Shown here: positions 41,059-50,719 of the stretch, piece by piece
How positions within the stretch are numbered: the stretch's first letter is position 1
How the letters are laid out: each line of letters begins with the position of its first letter
Source: CAYUNT01 sp964446285
Lineage (GTDB): Bacteria > Sumerlaeota > Sumerlaeia > SLMS01 > CAYUNT01
Direction of reading: 5' to 3'
Length of the DNA: 64,000 bases
NCBI GenBank assembly: GCA_964446285.1
Contig: CAYUNT010000001.1
Coordinates: forward strand, 7,246-71,245
Translations under genes and position numbers: made by a program
Notes under the pieces: generated by a model
What the model saw: the letters and a program-made list of their open reading frames with translations, nothing else
Told to the model about the DNA's origin: nothing
The model's database searches: none

Positions 41059-42558
41059 ATGGCAGATATTGCCTTCGAGAACATCACGAAGCGCTTTCCT
41101 GGCGTCGTCGCCCTCGAGGGTGTGTCGCTCGGGGTGGCTCATGGGTCATGCCACGGCTTGGTCGGCGAAAACGGCGCGGGAAAGAGCACGCTCGGCAAGG
41201 TGCTGGCGGGCATCCACAAGCCCGATGAAGGGCGCGTCCGCGTGGGCGGCGAGTGGGTCCGTTTCGCGTGTCCGCGCGACGCGCTGCAGGCGGGCGTGGC
41301 GATGGTCCATCAGGAACTGGCGTTTTGCGAAAACATGACGGTGGCTGAGAATTTGTGCCTGGGCGCGCTGCCGAGCCGTGGCACGGTTGTGCGCCGCCGC
41401 GTCTTGCGCGACGAGGCAAGGCGACGCCTCGATGCAATTGGGGCTGCGTCCATCGATCCGTCGCGTCCGCTCGGCGAACTCCCCGTCGGCGAACAGCAGA
41501 TGGTCCAGGTCGCCGCCGCCGTCGGAAGCGGCGCGCGTGTGCTTGTTTTCGATGAGCCGACAAGCAGCCTTTCGGAAGTCGAGAGCCGCCGCCTGCTCGA
41601 CCTGATCGCCCGGCTTCGTGCGGACGGCGTCACGTCGATCTACGTTTCGCACCGGCTCGAAGAAGTCTTTCGCGTCTGCGACACGGTGACGGTGCTGCGC
41701 GATGGGCATGTAGTCGAGACGCGCGCGGCCGGTGCGTGGGACGAAGCGTCGCTCGTGGCGACGATGATCGGGCGGCCTTTCGAGGCATACTTCCCCGGGC
41801 ATCTCGCCGCCGCGCCGGGTGAGGAACTGCTACGTGTCGAAGGCCTCACCAGCCCGGGCAAGTTCCGCGACGTCACGTTCACGCTGCGGGCGGGCGAAAT
41901 CGTGGGTCTCGCAGGACTCGTCGGCGCGGGGCGCACTCAAGTTGCCGAGGCCTTGTTCGGCCTCGACCCGGCGGCGCGCGGGCGCGTTCTGTTGCAGGGG
42001 CAGCCCGTCACGATCCGCCGCCCTGGCGACGCCCTCGCCCTCGGCATTGGGCTGGTCCCCGAGGACCGCAAACGCCACGGCCTGATCCTGCCAATGTCGG
42101 CGCTGGCGAACATCTCGATGCCGATCCTGGAACGCCTTGCGCGGCTGGGGTGGGTAATGAGCGGCCGCGAGCGCGCAATGGCCCAGCGATACTTCGATCG
42201 CTTGAGCGTGCGCGCGCCGAGCCTGGATACGGCCACGGCAGCGCTTTCAGGCGGCACCCAGCAAAAGATCGTGCTCGCGAAATGGCTTGCCGCGCAGTGC
42301 CGCGTTCTGCTTGTCGATGAGCCGACGCGAGGCGTCGATGTGGGCGCGAAGGCCGAAATCCATGCGCTGATTGATGAACTTGCCCGCCAGGGAAGCGCCA
42401 TCCTGCTCATTTCGAGCGACCTGCCGGAGGTTATCAACCTCTCGACGCGCGTGCTGGCGCTGCGCAATGGCCGCGTTGTCGGCGAGGCATCGCGCGCCGA
42501 AGCCACCCAGGAGACGCTGCTCCGCTGGATGGCCGGCGTCGGCCCGGCGGCAGCCTGA
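41059..42558 (+). CDS. Sugar ABC transporter ATP-binding protein (RbsA/MglA type)
   Basis: 499 residues with two nucleotide-binding halves. First half: Walker A GENGAGKST, Q-loop VHQELAF, Walker B VLVFDEPTSSLSE. Second half: degenerate Walker A GLVGAGRTQ (Lys to Arg, as usual for RbsA), signature LSGGTQQKIVLAKWL, and LLVDEPTRGVDVGAK. Starts 13 nt after the receptor gene. It powers uptake by the permease at 38822-39883. All motifs needed for one working ATP site are present. Confidence 0.93.
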   Translation: MADIAFENITKRFPGVVALEGVSLGVAHGSCHGLVGENGAGKSTLGKVLAGIHKPDEGRVRVGGEWVRFACPRDALQAGVAMVHQELAFCENMTVAENLCLGALPSRGTVVRRRVLRDEARRRLDAIGAASIDPSRPLGELPVGEQQMVQVAAAVGSGARVLVFDEPTSSLSEVESRRLLDLIARLRADGVTSIYVSHRLEEVFRVCDTVTVLRDGHVVETRAAGAWDEASLVATMIGRPFEAYFPGHLAAAPGEELLRVEGLTSPGKFRDVTFTLRAGEIVGLAGLVGAGRTQVAEALFGLDPAARGRVLLQGQPVTIRRPGDALALGIGLVPEDRKRHGLILPMSALANISMPILERLARLGWVMSGRERAMAQRYFDRLSVRAPSLDTATAALSGGTQQKIVLAKWLAAQCRVLLVDEPTRGVDVGAKAEIHALIDELARQGSAILLISSDLPEVINLSTRVLALRNGRVVGEASRAEATQETLLRWMAGVGPAAA

Positions 42559-42668
42559 ACACGCGAATCGTCCGCGCAAGGCAAAGCACCCCAAGGACAT
42601 TAAGGACAGCGAAGACGGCGGCAATCCTTCTCCCATTGCTCCAGTTTTTTTTATCGTGAGAATTCGCC

Positions 42669-43418
42669 ATGGACAGCCAAAACAAAATACAGAGGGTGAA
42701 TGGCGTCGCGGTGCCTTACGATGAGGACGTGCAAAAGTTGACCGCCAGAATTGCCCAAAAGGATCCTTCCTGGGGCGCCGCAATGCTTGCGCTGGCGTTT
42801 CACCAGGATTCCCGAGCAAAAACGCTGCTAATCGAATATGCCGGAGCGAAGGATGAGCGTTTGCGAAGATCGGCGCTCGAAGCCCTGGCGCTAAGCGAAG
42901 ACGCGCCGCAATACGCCGAGCTCTTTTTAATGGCCCTCGGCGATCCGTCGCAATATATCGTGAGATCGGCATGTCATATTGTGGCGGAGTTGCGGCTGGC
43001 CTGCGCACGCCCTATGATCCTGCCCCTTCTGTATTCAAGCGATGACAGCACCTGCTCGGCCGCGCTTGCGGCAATGGAGGCGGTGGCGGTTGAAGAGGAT
43101 TTGCAGAGAGTACTGAAGATATTTCTGAAAAGAAAAGACCGATGGGTTCACAATCAGGCCGGATGTGTTCTTCTCGCACTTACGAACTCGTCGACATGGA
43201 GGAGCGTATTTGACGCCTTTCGCGCGGATTCGACGGCCCGCCATCGAGTCTGGGCGTGCGAATTGATTGCGCAATTTGGCATAGAATCCGACGCCCGCCT
43301 CCTGAATGCGATGGCCGCCGATGCGGATGGACATGTTCGCAAGGCAGCGCAAAGAGCCGCCAAGGCGCTTCAACAGCGGTCCGCCCAAGAAGAGGAGAGT
43401 TCGAGTCAAACGCCATAA
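42669..43418 (+). CDS. HEAT-repeat protein
   Basis: 249-residue all-helical protein with five or six HEAT-like repeats (for example DERLRRSALEALALSED and DGHVRKAAQRAAKALQQR), no signal peptide and no catalytic motif. Such repeats form protein-binding solenoids, sometimes in phycobilin lyase-like or signalling scaffolds. It starts 110 nt after the ABC ATPase and has no strong Shine-Dalgarno (GTGAG nearby). It ends in a convergent hairpin with the NamZ gene. Function unknown. Confidence 0.75.
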   Translation: MDSQNKIQRVNGVAVPYDEDVQKLTARIAQKDPSWGAAMLALAFHQDSRAKTLLIEYAGAKDERLRRSALEALALSEDAPQYAELFLMALGDPSQYIVRSACHIVAELRLACARPMILPLLYSSDDSTCSAALAAMEAVAVEEDLQRVLKIFLKRKDRWVHNQAGCVLLALTNSSTWRSVFDAFRADSTARHRVWACELIAQFGIESDARLLNAMAADADGHVRKAAQRAAKALQQRSAQEEESSSQTP

Positions 43419-43424
43419 TAAGAA

Positions 43425-43472
43425 ATCGCCTGTCATGGCTTTGCCTTCTTCCAGGGCGCCGTGACAGGCGAT
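43425..43472. terminator. Bidirectional hairpin between HEAT and NamZ genes
   Basis: Left arm ATCGCCTGTCATGGC (43425-43439), right arm GCCGTGACAGGCGAT (43458-43472): 15-bp stem with one G-T pair and an 18-nt loop. It lies between two convergent stops, with A/T-rich flanks on both sides. Confidence 0.65.
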
Positions 43473-43505
43473 ATGCAGTGGTATTATAGGAAAACGGAAT
43501 ACGGA

Positions 43506-44747
43506 CTACTTATACATCAGATACTTCGCGCGGATTTTCATGTATTCATCCACTTTGGGCTTCCAGGTGGCGACAACCTCTTCTGGCGTGAGTTTTTGCT
43601 GGGTTAGTTTATCCCATGCGGTTTTGTCACCCGTCATGCCCAGGCCGTCGGTCACCTTGTATTGATCCGGATGGCACTCATAAAAAGCCTGGATCATGTG
43701 GAGTCCGGCGAGCGAAGAGTCCAGTTTGTCGCGATCAAACAGGATCGCAAACACGCCCTGGCAGAGTTCGTCTTTGTAGCGGTGATATTTTGCCGTTGGC
43801 GTAAAGGAATACGGCACAAACCGCACGCCGGGGATGTTGCGCTTGCTCAGGTTTTCCGCGATTTTTTTACCGTCGAAAAACGGCGCTCCATACATCTCGA
43901 AGGGACGGTCGAGGCCGCGTCCAACCGACACGCTCGTTTCCGAAACGCCAAGTCCCGGATAGAAAATCGCGCCATTCATCGTCTTCATATTGGGCGACGG
44001 ATTGACCCACAACAGGCCGGTTTCGTCGAAATACATGCGGCGTTTCCAGTTTTCGAGCGGCACCACAGTCAGGCGGCATCCGATGCCAAAGTGCTCGTTA
44101 AACATTTTTGCCAGTTCACCCATCGTCATGCCGTGGCGCGTCGGGATTGGATAAATGCTCGTCAGGCCGCCGCAGTCTTTTTCCTCCGGAACGGCCCCTT
44201 CCACCTTGACTCCGCCGATGGTGTTCGGGCGGTCGAGCACAACGACTTCCTTATCGAATTCCTTGGCGGCCTGCATCACCATCGCCATCGTCCCCATGTA
44301 GGTGTAAAAACGCGTCCCGATGTCTTGCAGGTCGAAAACGAGCACATCGAGATTTTCGAGCATTTCCTTGGTAGGTTTTTTGGTTTTGCCGTAGAGGCTG
44401 AAGATCGGCAGGCCGGTTGTTTCGTCTTTTCCGGAGTCCACATTTTCATCGGCGACGCCGCGAATGCCATGCTCCGGGCTGAAAAGCGCCACGAGATTGA
44501 CCTTGCCGGAATTGTAAAGGACGTCGATGTCGCTGACGCCGTCGCGATTGATGCCGGTTTGATTTGTAATCAGCCCCACGCGTTTGCCCGCAAGCACATC
44601 GAAGTTGTTTTTCGCCAGCACGTCGATGCCGGGCAGCACGTTGCCTCGCGCCGCGCCTCGATGGCAGCCCATAACCTCTTTCGAACCTGTCAAACAACAT
44701 CCCGCAAGAAAACAAATGCAAATCGCGATCCATGCCAGACGCTTCAT
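43506..44747 (-). CDS. namZ: DUF1343 exo-beta-N-acetylmuramidase (NamZ-like) lipoprotein
   Basis: 413 residues. Lipoprotein signal with LAGC lipobox near residue 16. The DUF1343 body shows GKRVGLITNQTGINRDG, FSPEHGIRG, FDLQDIGTRFYTYMGTM, VVLDRPNTIGG, ETSVSVGRGLDRPFE and GAPFFDG. Characterised NamZ removes MurNAc from the non-reducing end of peptidoglycan chains, so this is a cell-wall recycling enzyme tethered to the envelope. ATG 44747 has AGGAG 8 nt upstream; a promoter is visible at 44843-44870. Monocistronic. Confidence 0.88.
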   Translation of the reverse strand: MKRLAWIAICICFLAGCCLTGSKEVMGCHRGAARGNVLPGIDVLAKNNFDVLAGKRVGLITNQTGINRDGVSDIDVLYNSGKVNLVALFSPEHGIRGVADENVDSGKDETTGLPIFSLYGKTKKPTKEMLENLDVLVFDLQDIGTRFYTYMGTMAMVMQAAKEFDKEVVVLDRPNTIGGVKVEGAVPEEKDCGGLTSIYPIPTRHGMTMGELAKMFNEHFGIGCRLTVVPLENWKRRMYFDETGLLWVNPSPNMKTMNGAIFYPGLGVSETSVSVGRGLDRPFEMYGAPFFDGKKIAENLSKRNIPGVRFVPYSFTPTAKYHRYKDELCQGVFAILFDRDKLDSSLAGLHMIQAFYECHPDQYKVTDGLGMTGDKTAWDKLTQQKLTPEEVVATWKPKVDEYMKIRAKYLMYK

Positions 44748-44842
44748 AACGATGCTCCTAAAGACAGATCGGAAAATCGAATTGGTCCCATCTCTTCCTC
44801 GGACAGTCCCCATCTCCTCCCGCGTGTCTCTTCCGGAAAATG

Positions 44843-44870
44843 GCTATATTCCGCGCATTGCCGAAGTCAA
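44843..44870 (-). promoter_or_regulatory. Sigma-70-type promoter of namZ
   Basis: Minus strand TTGACT (44870-44865), 16-nt spacer, TATAGC (44848-44843), about 95 nt before the namZ start. Confidence 0.5.
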
Positions 44871-44956
44871 TAAACATAAGCCCAAACGATGGTGTTTCCG
44901 ATCCCCTGCTGAGGCACCTCGTTCTTTGCAGAGCGATTAATGCTTCGCGGGGCGGC

Positions 44957-46459
44957 CTATTCCTCGCCTCCGGCAGGCGGTTCGAGCGAGAGTGGCTCAA
45001 AAGCGGGAAGAACCTTTTGGCCGCCGACGATGCCTTCGAGTTCGCCTCGCATTCCGGCAAGGTTTTCCATCACAATCGCGATGCGCTTTTCGCGGCCCTT
45101 CCAGATTCGCATCATTGCCTGTTTTTCTTTTTCCAATTCGGCCTGCATTCCCTGATAGGCGGAATAGATCATCTTGACGCGGGTGGTGAATTCCTGGCCG
45201 GTCACGTATTGATAAATCACATCCTTCAGGCTGTCGGCGTGGCGGGTAACGAGGCGTTCGCGTTCCACCAGCATCAAGGTCTGGCGCAGAGCCGCGCACA
45301 GGCTTATGGCCGACTTGAAATTTGTCACCCAGACGTCCTCGATCATGCCGAACTGTTCAACCCCCGCCGGCATGGCCATCGTCATTAGTACGGCAATCTC
45401 CGCGCTGCTTTCCTGCTGATCTTTTTTCAGTTTCGGCAGCCAGCTTTTCTCGAATGTCTTTGTATTTTTCGACTCCCAGAGGATGCGTCCGCACGGTTTG
45501 CCGGAAGAGCCGCGCACGGTCTGGAGCACATCGGCTCCGCGTGCGCCACGCTTCACTTCCTCGAAGGCGTCGATGGGGAACGTTTGTCGCAGGAGTTCGA
45601 TGAGTTCTTCCTCAAGCATTTCCCCCTGGCGTTCCTGCGAACCTTGTTCGATGCGGCGCTTCGCGTCATCGAGTTGTGTGGAAAGTTTCGAGACGCGCTC
45701 TTCGTATTCGCGCAGTTTCAGGCGCTGCTCTTCGGCGGCGGCTTTGCGCGCGTTCTCGGCGATGGCCGCGCGTTCCTGATCGAGTTTGCGCTGCACTTCC
45801 AATTGAAGCGCCGCTTTTGCATCCTCCAGTTGCTGCTTTTCCTTGCGCAGGGCCAATTCCTGAGATTGCAGCGCCTTCACCTGCTGCTTTCGTTCTTCAA
45901 TTTCCTGCTGGGCGCGCCGAAGGGCTTCCTCGGATTGTTCGCGCACCTGGCGCGCAGCGTCCTCGCGAGCCTTGTCAAGCATGGCCTGCTGTTTCTTCTG
46001 AAACTCGTTCTCCAGTTCGGCGCGAATCGCCATCCGCTGGCGCTGCCGTTCCAGCTCAAGTTGTTCGCGCTGCTCGGCGAGTTTCTCTCGCTCGCGGGCC
46101 ATGTCCGCTTCCTTCTGGCGAAGTTCCTTGACCTGCTGGCGCTTTTCCGCGAGTTCGGCTTTTGCAGATTCCAGTTGAACGGCGTATTCCTCCTCCGCCT
46201 TGCGCTTCGCCTCGCCGGCCAGGCGCGCCGACTCCGCCTTCACCTTCGCCTTGACCTGCTCGTCGAGCGCGCTTTGCCGCTCCGCCAGCGATTTCTCGCG
46301 CAATTCCAAGGCTTCACGTTCCTTGCGAAGACGCGCCTCCTGCTCGCGCGTGCGCTGATCCACCTCCGCCTGCAACTGCCGCCGGATTTGATCGCTCAAC
46401 GCTTCGGTTAGCGGAATTTCATAATTGCACTGCGGACAATGGATAGTCTGTTCGCTCAT
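44957..46459 (-). CDS. DUF2130 protein: zinc-ribbon-like start, long coiled coil, nuclease-like C-terminal domain
   Basis: 500 residues. The N-terminus has CPQCNYEIPLTEAL, then ~260 residues of Glu/Gln/Lys/Arg-rich coiled coil, then the DUF2130 core: FEEVKRGARGADVLQTVRG and GRILWESKNTKTFEKSWLPK, where D (of GAD) and E-S-K fit a PD-(D/E)XK nuclease active site. Relatives are annotated as unknown; nucleic-acid cleavage or DNA tethering is inference. ATG 46459 has AGGAG 5 nt upstream. It lies 58 nt downstream of the GH57 gene on the same strand. Confidence 0.85.
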   Translation of the reverse strand: MSEQTIHCPQCNYEIPLTEALSDQIRRQLQAEVDQRTREQEARLRKEREALELREKSLAERQSALDEQVKAKVKAESARLAGEAKRKAEEEYAVQLESAKAELAEKRQQVKELRQKEADMAREREKLAEQREQLELERQRQRMAIRAELENEFQKKQQAMLDKAREDAARQVREQSEEALRRAQQEIEERKQQVKALQSQELALRKEKQQLEDAKAALQLEVQRKLDQERAAIAENARKAAAEEQRLKLREYEERVSKLSTQLDDAKRRIEQGSQERQGEMLEEELIELLRQTFPIDAFEEVKRGARGADVLQTVRGSSGKPCGRILWESKNTKTFEKSWLPKLKKDQQESSAEIAVLMTMAMPAGVEQFGMIEDVWVTNFKSAISLCAALRQTLMLVERERLVTRHADSLKDVIYQYVTGQEFTTRVKMIYSAYQGMQAELEKEKQAMMRIWKGREKRIAIVMENLAGMRGELEGIVGGQKVLPAFEPLSLEPPAGGEE

Positions 46460-46517
46460 GGGACTCTCCTGTGAATTGTGGCAAGGGCTTGCGGAAATTT
46501 TTCGGATGCAAGGAATT

Positions 46518-49500
46518 CTAGCGCGCCACCCAGCCGCTAAAGTGAATCGCGCCGTTGGCGTCGATGATGAACGTCCCCGTGGAGGAGGCGCCGGCGACGG
46601 TTCCCTGGGCGAAAGGCGTGACAACAACATGCCAAGTTTCGCCCGGATCGAGCGAGGCCCCTTCGTCGCCGTTGCGCAGCGTGTCTTCATCGAAGCCAGC
46701 CGCCGCGTCGGATTTCGTGTGGACGATGGCGGCCGGATCGTTTGCCCCACTGCTCGTCCAGCGATATTCATACGTGACGCCGCTGTTCGCCGGGGCCTGC
46801 TGTGCCAAGATCAATTCAACATGCAGCACAGGGCGCACCGCGACTGCCGGAGGCGCTGTCGGCACGGGCGAAGGCGTAGGCGACGGCGCGGCTGTCGGGC
46901 TGGGACTGGGTGTCGGAGAAAGCGTCGGCTGCGGGGTTGGAACCAGCACCAGATCGAAATGCCAGTCCTGGGAATTGTTGTTATCCCAGACGCCCGCGCC
47001 GTTGTTGAACACGCAATCGAAACGAATGCGCTCAGCGGGCATGGCGAGCGTGACCTCCCACTTGCCTGTGCCACTATTGAATGTCATCGAGGCGTCGGCG
47101 ATCGTCGTGGAAAGCCAGGTATCAAATCCGTAATGTATATTCACGGCGCTTGCGCCCGCGATGGGGCCGCCTTCGTCCTCATAATAGATTGTGCCGTTTT
47201 GCCCGCGCACAAGGGGATTGGGCGAAGTCGTCACGCGCGAGGCCGGATAAGGCGAAGCTGTGGGCGTAGGTGTCGGTGTTGCGCCGCCGCCGGTTGGCGA
47301 AGGCGAGGGCGTGGCGCTGATTGTCGGCGTGGGGCCGGAATCCGTAAGAGCCAAGTGCCAATCCGCGCCTCCATTATTATCCCATGTGCCCGCGCCGTCG
47401 GTGAAAACGCAATCGAATTGGCTGCGATTGGCGGGCATGGCGATGGTGGCTTCCCAGCGCGAGGTGGCGTTGTTGTAGGTCATCGCGGCGTCGGCGATGG
47501 TCGCGCTTTGCCATGTATCAAAACCATAGTGGATTGTGATGGCTGAAGCGCTCGCCAGCACCCCGCCCGCGCTATTGTATTGGATGGTTCCATTCTGCCC
47601 GCGCGCCAAGGGGCTGGGGATAGTCGTAACGCGCCCGTCTGCCTGCGAACCCGCGCCGACATACACGTGTTGAATATCGGTTTTATAGACATTGCCCGAG
47701 TTATCCTGGGCTTCGACGTAGTAGTCGATAAGCACGTCCTTTTGCCCGGCGATTTTCGCGCTGTATTGCTTGGCGCGATAGGTAGCCGCCAGAATGTTCG
47801 ACGGCACGGACGGATCGGCCTTTTCGGCCATGGCGGCGCTTTGCCAGTCGTTCACCTCGCTGCCGCCCGCGTAGGTTTCGTTTTGGGTCGAAGCGATTGG
47901 ATTCGCGCCATCCTTGTCCGTGCGCCATTTGAGCGTCACCGAGGCCAGGCCGCTCACATCATAAACATAAGTCCATACCTCGAAATCGCTCGGCTGGGGC
48001 GATGTGCCCCATTCCATTCCGCCTGGATTGTAAGGTTCGCGCTGCGGGACAAAGACGCAAGGGGGCGTGTGATCCTGCGATCCGGCGATGACCAAATCAG
48101 CAAATTGAACCGCCTGATTGCAGGCGCGCGTCACATTGCTGTCCCACGGCTCGCCGCTGCCATCCCAATACCAATAGTCGCTCGCTTGTCCGCAGAGAAG
48201 GAAATGCCAGGCCTTTTCCGTATTCGAGCCTGTGCCGGCGAGGATATTCGCCATGCTCGAATAGGGCGCAACGTCGTCCGCATGGAACACGCGATTGCGC
48301 GCGGCGGTCATTACCGCCCAGCTGTTGCGGTCCGGACTCCAGCCGCTCGAATTCGGATCGCCCAGCCACTTTTTGAACTCCGGATCGCCGTTGTCCGCCC
48401 CAGCCCACGAGCCGTTCTCGACGTGGATCACATCGTCCGCCGCCACGGGGAATTGCTCGAGATAATCCTCGACCGTCGAGCATTCGTAATTGGCGTCGCC
48501 GCTGTCCCAGGCAACCATGTTCTGGAAATTCGAGTGATAATACGAATCCGTGCCGCCGCCATAGTTGTCGCCGTCGTGATGCAGGATCACAAACATCGGA
48601 TGGGCGGCGTCGGTATTGTAGGGCAAATAGGCATTCATTACTGTGGCATACAGGAATGCGCCATATCCGCCGCGCCCGTCTTCGTTGCCTTCGTAGCGGG
48701 CGGTCGGGATGGCGACCATTTTCGTGATCGCGCCGGTTTCCGGGTCCACATATTGCACATAATGCGGCTGGTAGCCAAAGGGCGCGCTGACTTTGCTCGG
48801 CGCCCAGACGTTTTGCAGTTGCACCCATGCGCCGCCCTTCGAGGCCGGGTCGGGGTTGATCTGATCCGACGGATTGGGCGCGAAGAGATTCGATGCGTTT
48901 GTGTGCGGATAATTGATGCAGGCGCGGTCGAAATGGATGTTATCCACCATCACCCAATTGAGGCCTTCGGCGGCCAGGGCGGGAATCATGCGTTCAGAAA
49001 AGGCATTTTCCGCCGGGAACATGCCTTTGGAGTAGGGGCGGCCCGCCCAGGTCTGGTTGTAGATTTGCTTGTGGAGACGGATTTGCATCTGCATGTCGCG
49101 GCGGTCGAAAAGTGGCATCAGCGGATGATGATAGCCAAATGCCACGAGATCGAGCCGCGAATTGTCGAGCGAGGTTTTCAGGCCCAGCGCCTCGAAATAG
49201 CCGGCGCTCCAGTTGTTCCACATCCCGCCGTTGGTGCCTGCGGCTTGCAGTGCGTTAAGGTTTTCGATTAGCGAGCCGGTGAAGCTGACCTGCGCGCCCA
49301 AATGCGGCAGACTCGTTCCGGCCTGCACGGCGTCGCGCGGCCACGTAGAATAGGGACCATAGCGATTGTTATGAATTTCAATCACATTGAAGGAAAAACG
49401 ATTGTTCGAGGCGGTGTCCGTAATGGATTCATACGGATAATAGTTCGGCTGATGCATGTGCCAGAGAAAGCCGTAACGAATCGGAACCTGACTTTGCGCG

Positions 49501-49610
49501 AGGGCAGGCCCAGCGATACAGGCAAGAATGGCCAGAAGAAAAATGACACGGCCGATTTTGCGCACGGAATCTCCGAATTGGCAATTGGGGCAAAAAATCC
49601 AGTTACGCAT
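46518..49610 (-). CDS. Secreted GH57 glycoside hydrolase with two CBM25-like modules
   Basis: 1030 residues. Export signal near residues 17-39 (ending ALAQ). The GH57 barrel begins FLWHMHQPNYYPY, the family's first conserved region; others are FGYHHPLMPLFD, SKGMFPAENAFSERMIPALA with the likely nucleophile Glu, and HHDGDNYGGG. After ~600 residues come two related ~95-residue modules (each with RGQNGTI, IHYGFDTW and GTWDNN or GVWDNN plus DWH), resembling CBM25 starch binders, split by PT-rich linkers, and a ~100-residue C-terminal domain. GH57 members act mainly on alpha-glucans. ATG 49610 has GGAG at 9 nt; a GTG at 49565 with GGAG at 5 nt would give a cleaner signal peptide and skip an odd CPNC start. 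Confidence 0.88.
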   Translation of the reverse strand: MRNWIFCPNCQFGDSVRKIGRVIFLLAILACIAGPALAQSQVPIRYGFLWHMHQPNYYPYESITDTASNNRFSFNVIEIHNNRYGPYSTWPRDAVQAGTSLPHLGAQVSFTGSLIENLNALQAAGTNGGMWNNWSAGYFEALGLKTSLDNSRLDLVAFGYHHPLMPLFDRRDMQMQIRLHKQIYNQTWAGRPYSKGMFPAENAFSERMIPALAAEGLNWVMVDNIHFDRACINYPHTNASNLFAPNPSDQINPDPASKGGAWVQLQNVWAPSKVSAPFGYQPHYVQYVDPETGAITKMVAIPTARYEGNEDGRGGYGAFLYATVMNAYLPYNTDAAHPMFVILHHDGDNYGGGTDSYYHSNFQNMVAWDSGDANYECSTVEDYLEQFPVAADDVIHVENGSWAGADNGDPEFKKWLGDPNSSGWSPDRNSWAVMTAARNRVFHADDVAPYSSMANILAGTGSNTEKAWHFLLCGQASDYWYWDGSGEPWDSNVTRACNQAVQFADLVIAGSQDHTPPCVFVPQREPYNPGGMEWGTSPQPSDFEVWTYVYDVSGLASVTLKWRTDKDGANPIASTQNETYAGGSEVNDWQSAAMAEKADPSVPSNILAATYRAKQYSAKIAGQKDVLIDYYVEAQDNSGNVYKTDIQHVYVGAGSQADGRVTTIPSPLARGQNGTIQYNSAGGVLASASAITIHYGFDTWQSATIADAAMTYNNATSRWEATIAMPANRSQFDCVFTDGAGTWDNNGGADWHLALTDSGPTPTISATPSPSPTGGGATPTPTPTASPYPASRVTTSPNPLVRGQNGTIYYEDEGGPIAGASAVNIHYGFDTWLSTTIADASMTFNSGTGKWEVTLAMPAERIRFDCVFNNGAGVWDNNNSQDWHFDLVLVPTPQPTLSPTPSPSPTAAPSPTPSPVPTAPPAVAVRPVLHVELILAQQAPANSGVTYEYRWTSSGANDPAAIVHTKSDAAAGFDEDTLRNGDEGASLDPGETWHVVVTPFAQGTVAGASSTGTFIIDANGAIHFSGWVAR

Positions 49611-49660
49611 GGGAACCTGCTCCTTAAAGGAATGAAAAGTGCCTTTCCTGCTTGGGTCCA

Positions 49661-50719
49661 TTAGTGCGTTTCGAGAATAGCGCGGGCAGCCTGGCGCGCG
49701 CCGTCGGAAGGCAAGGAGATTGCGCCGCTGCGAGCCTCGTATTCCTTGTAGTTGCTTAGAATTTTACGAACCGCGGCGCCCGCGTCCGGCCCTTCCGCCG
49801 CCAAGCCCAAGCCCAGCGCCTCCGCCTGTCGCGCATTTACATGCTGCTCAGCGTGGCGCGCAATCGGCACGACGACCGTTGGGCGGCGCACGGCCAGCGC
49901 TTCGCTCACGGAACTGAATCCGCCCTGTATCACCAGAACGCGCGCGCGGCGCATCGGCTCGGCGTCGTTCAGGTTGAAACCCAGCTGGCGCGCGTGGGGC
50001 GGAATTTTGGATAGGCGTGTTCCATAAGTTGCGATGGGGGCATCGACACCGCGCAAGTCGATTTCGTCCGCCCCGATTCCCGAACCGCCCGTGACCACAA
50101 CGACTTCCTCTCCCGCGGGCGCGGAATCCAATGAGGAATCGCGCGGCGCAAATCCCTCGCGCACAATCGGAGGAATCTGCACGTATTTCGGCCCAAGGGT
50201 TTCCTCGCGCTGCAGCACCGGACAGATTACCTGATCGGGATAGCGTTCCTGAAGCCAGCAATCCGTCTGCTCGATAAATCGCGCGCTGAATCCGCAACCG
50301 GGCGGAATGCCGTGACGCCGCATGTCGGCCACAACCGCCGCTGAGTTGTTGATCGAGACAAGCCGCACGCCCAGGCGCCGCGCAGGCCCCAGGCAGTAGA
50401 AATCCGAATCCGCCAGAACGACATCGGGCTTCAGGCGTTCGATCAAGCGGCGCGCGGCGGCGCGATTCTCTAAAAACCGTTTTGGGAACGACATATTCGA
50501 GCGCACAATCGACCACGCGCCAAAGCGCCCATCGGTCGAGTAGGTGATCTCGCGCAGCGGATGCGCCGTATAAACTGCGCCCAGCACTTCGAGCGCCCGC
50601 CCCTGCGCCGCCACATGAATGTCCACGTCCGGAGCGAGGCGGCGCATTTCGCCGAGCAGCGCCAGATTGCGCGTCGAGTTCCCCGCGCCAACCCCCACGA
50701 CACAGAGCAGTATTCGCAT
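49661..50719 (-). CDS. MurG-like family 28/1 glycosyltransferase
   Basis: 352 residues, GT-B fold. N-terminal Rossmann start MRILLCVVGVGAGNSTRNLALLGE resembles MurG-type GxGxGH loops, though the conserved His is replaced by Asn. The C-terminal half has VVVTGGSGIGADEIDL, LVIQGGFSSVSEALAVRRPTVVVP and EQHVNARQAEALGLG, the donor-nucleotide region. Its ATG shares one base with the stop of the upstream membrane gene (TGATG), so the two are coupled. Upstream codons to 51139 belong to another frame and are rejected. Probably transfers a sugar to a lipid or surface glycan. Confidence 0.82.
   Translation of the reverse strand: MRILLCVVGVGAGNSTRNLALLGEMRRLAPDVDIHVAAQGRALEVLGAVYTAHPLREITYSTDGRFGAWSIVRSNMSFPKRFLENRAAARRLIERLKPDVVLADSDFYCLGPARRLGVRLVSINNSAAVVADMRRHGIPPGCGFSARFIEQTDCWLQERYPDQVICPVLQREETLGPKYVQIPPIVREGFAPRDSSLDSAPAGEEVVVVTGGSGIGADEIDLRGVDAPIATYGTRLSKIPPHARQLGFNLNDAEPMRRARVLVIQGGFSSVSEALAVRRPTVVVPIARHAEQHVNARQAEALGLGLAAEGPDAGAAVRKILSNYKEYEARSGAISLPSDGARQAARAILETH

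Noticed and set aside
43662..44873. 403-codon open frame opposite namZ
   Set aside because: Antisense shadow without any family motif; extends past the namZ promoter.
47580..49271. 563-codon open frame opposite the GH57 gene
   Set aside because: Antisense shadow; the minus-strand frame has GH57 and CBM motifs.
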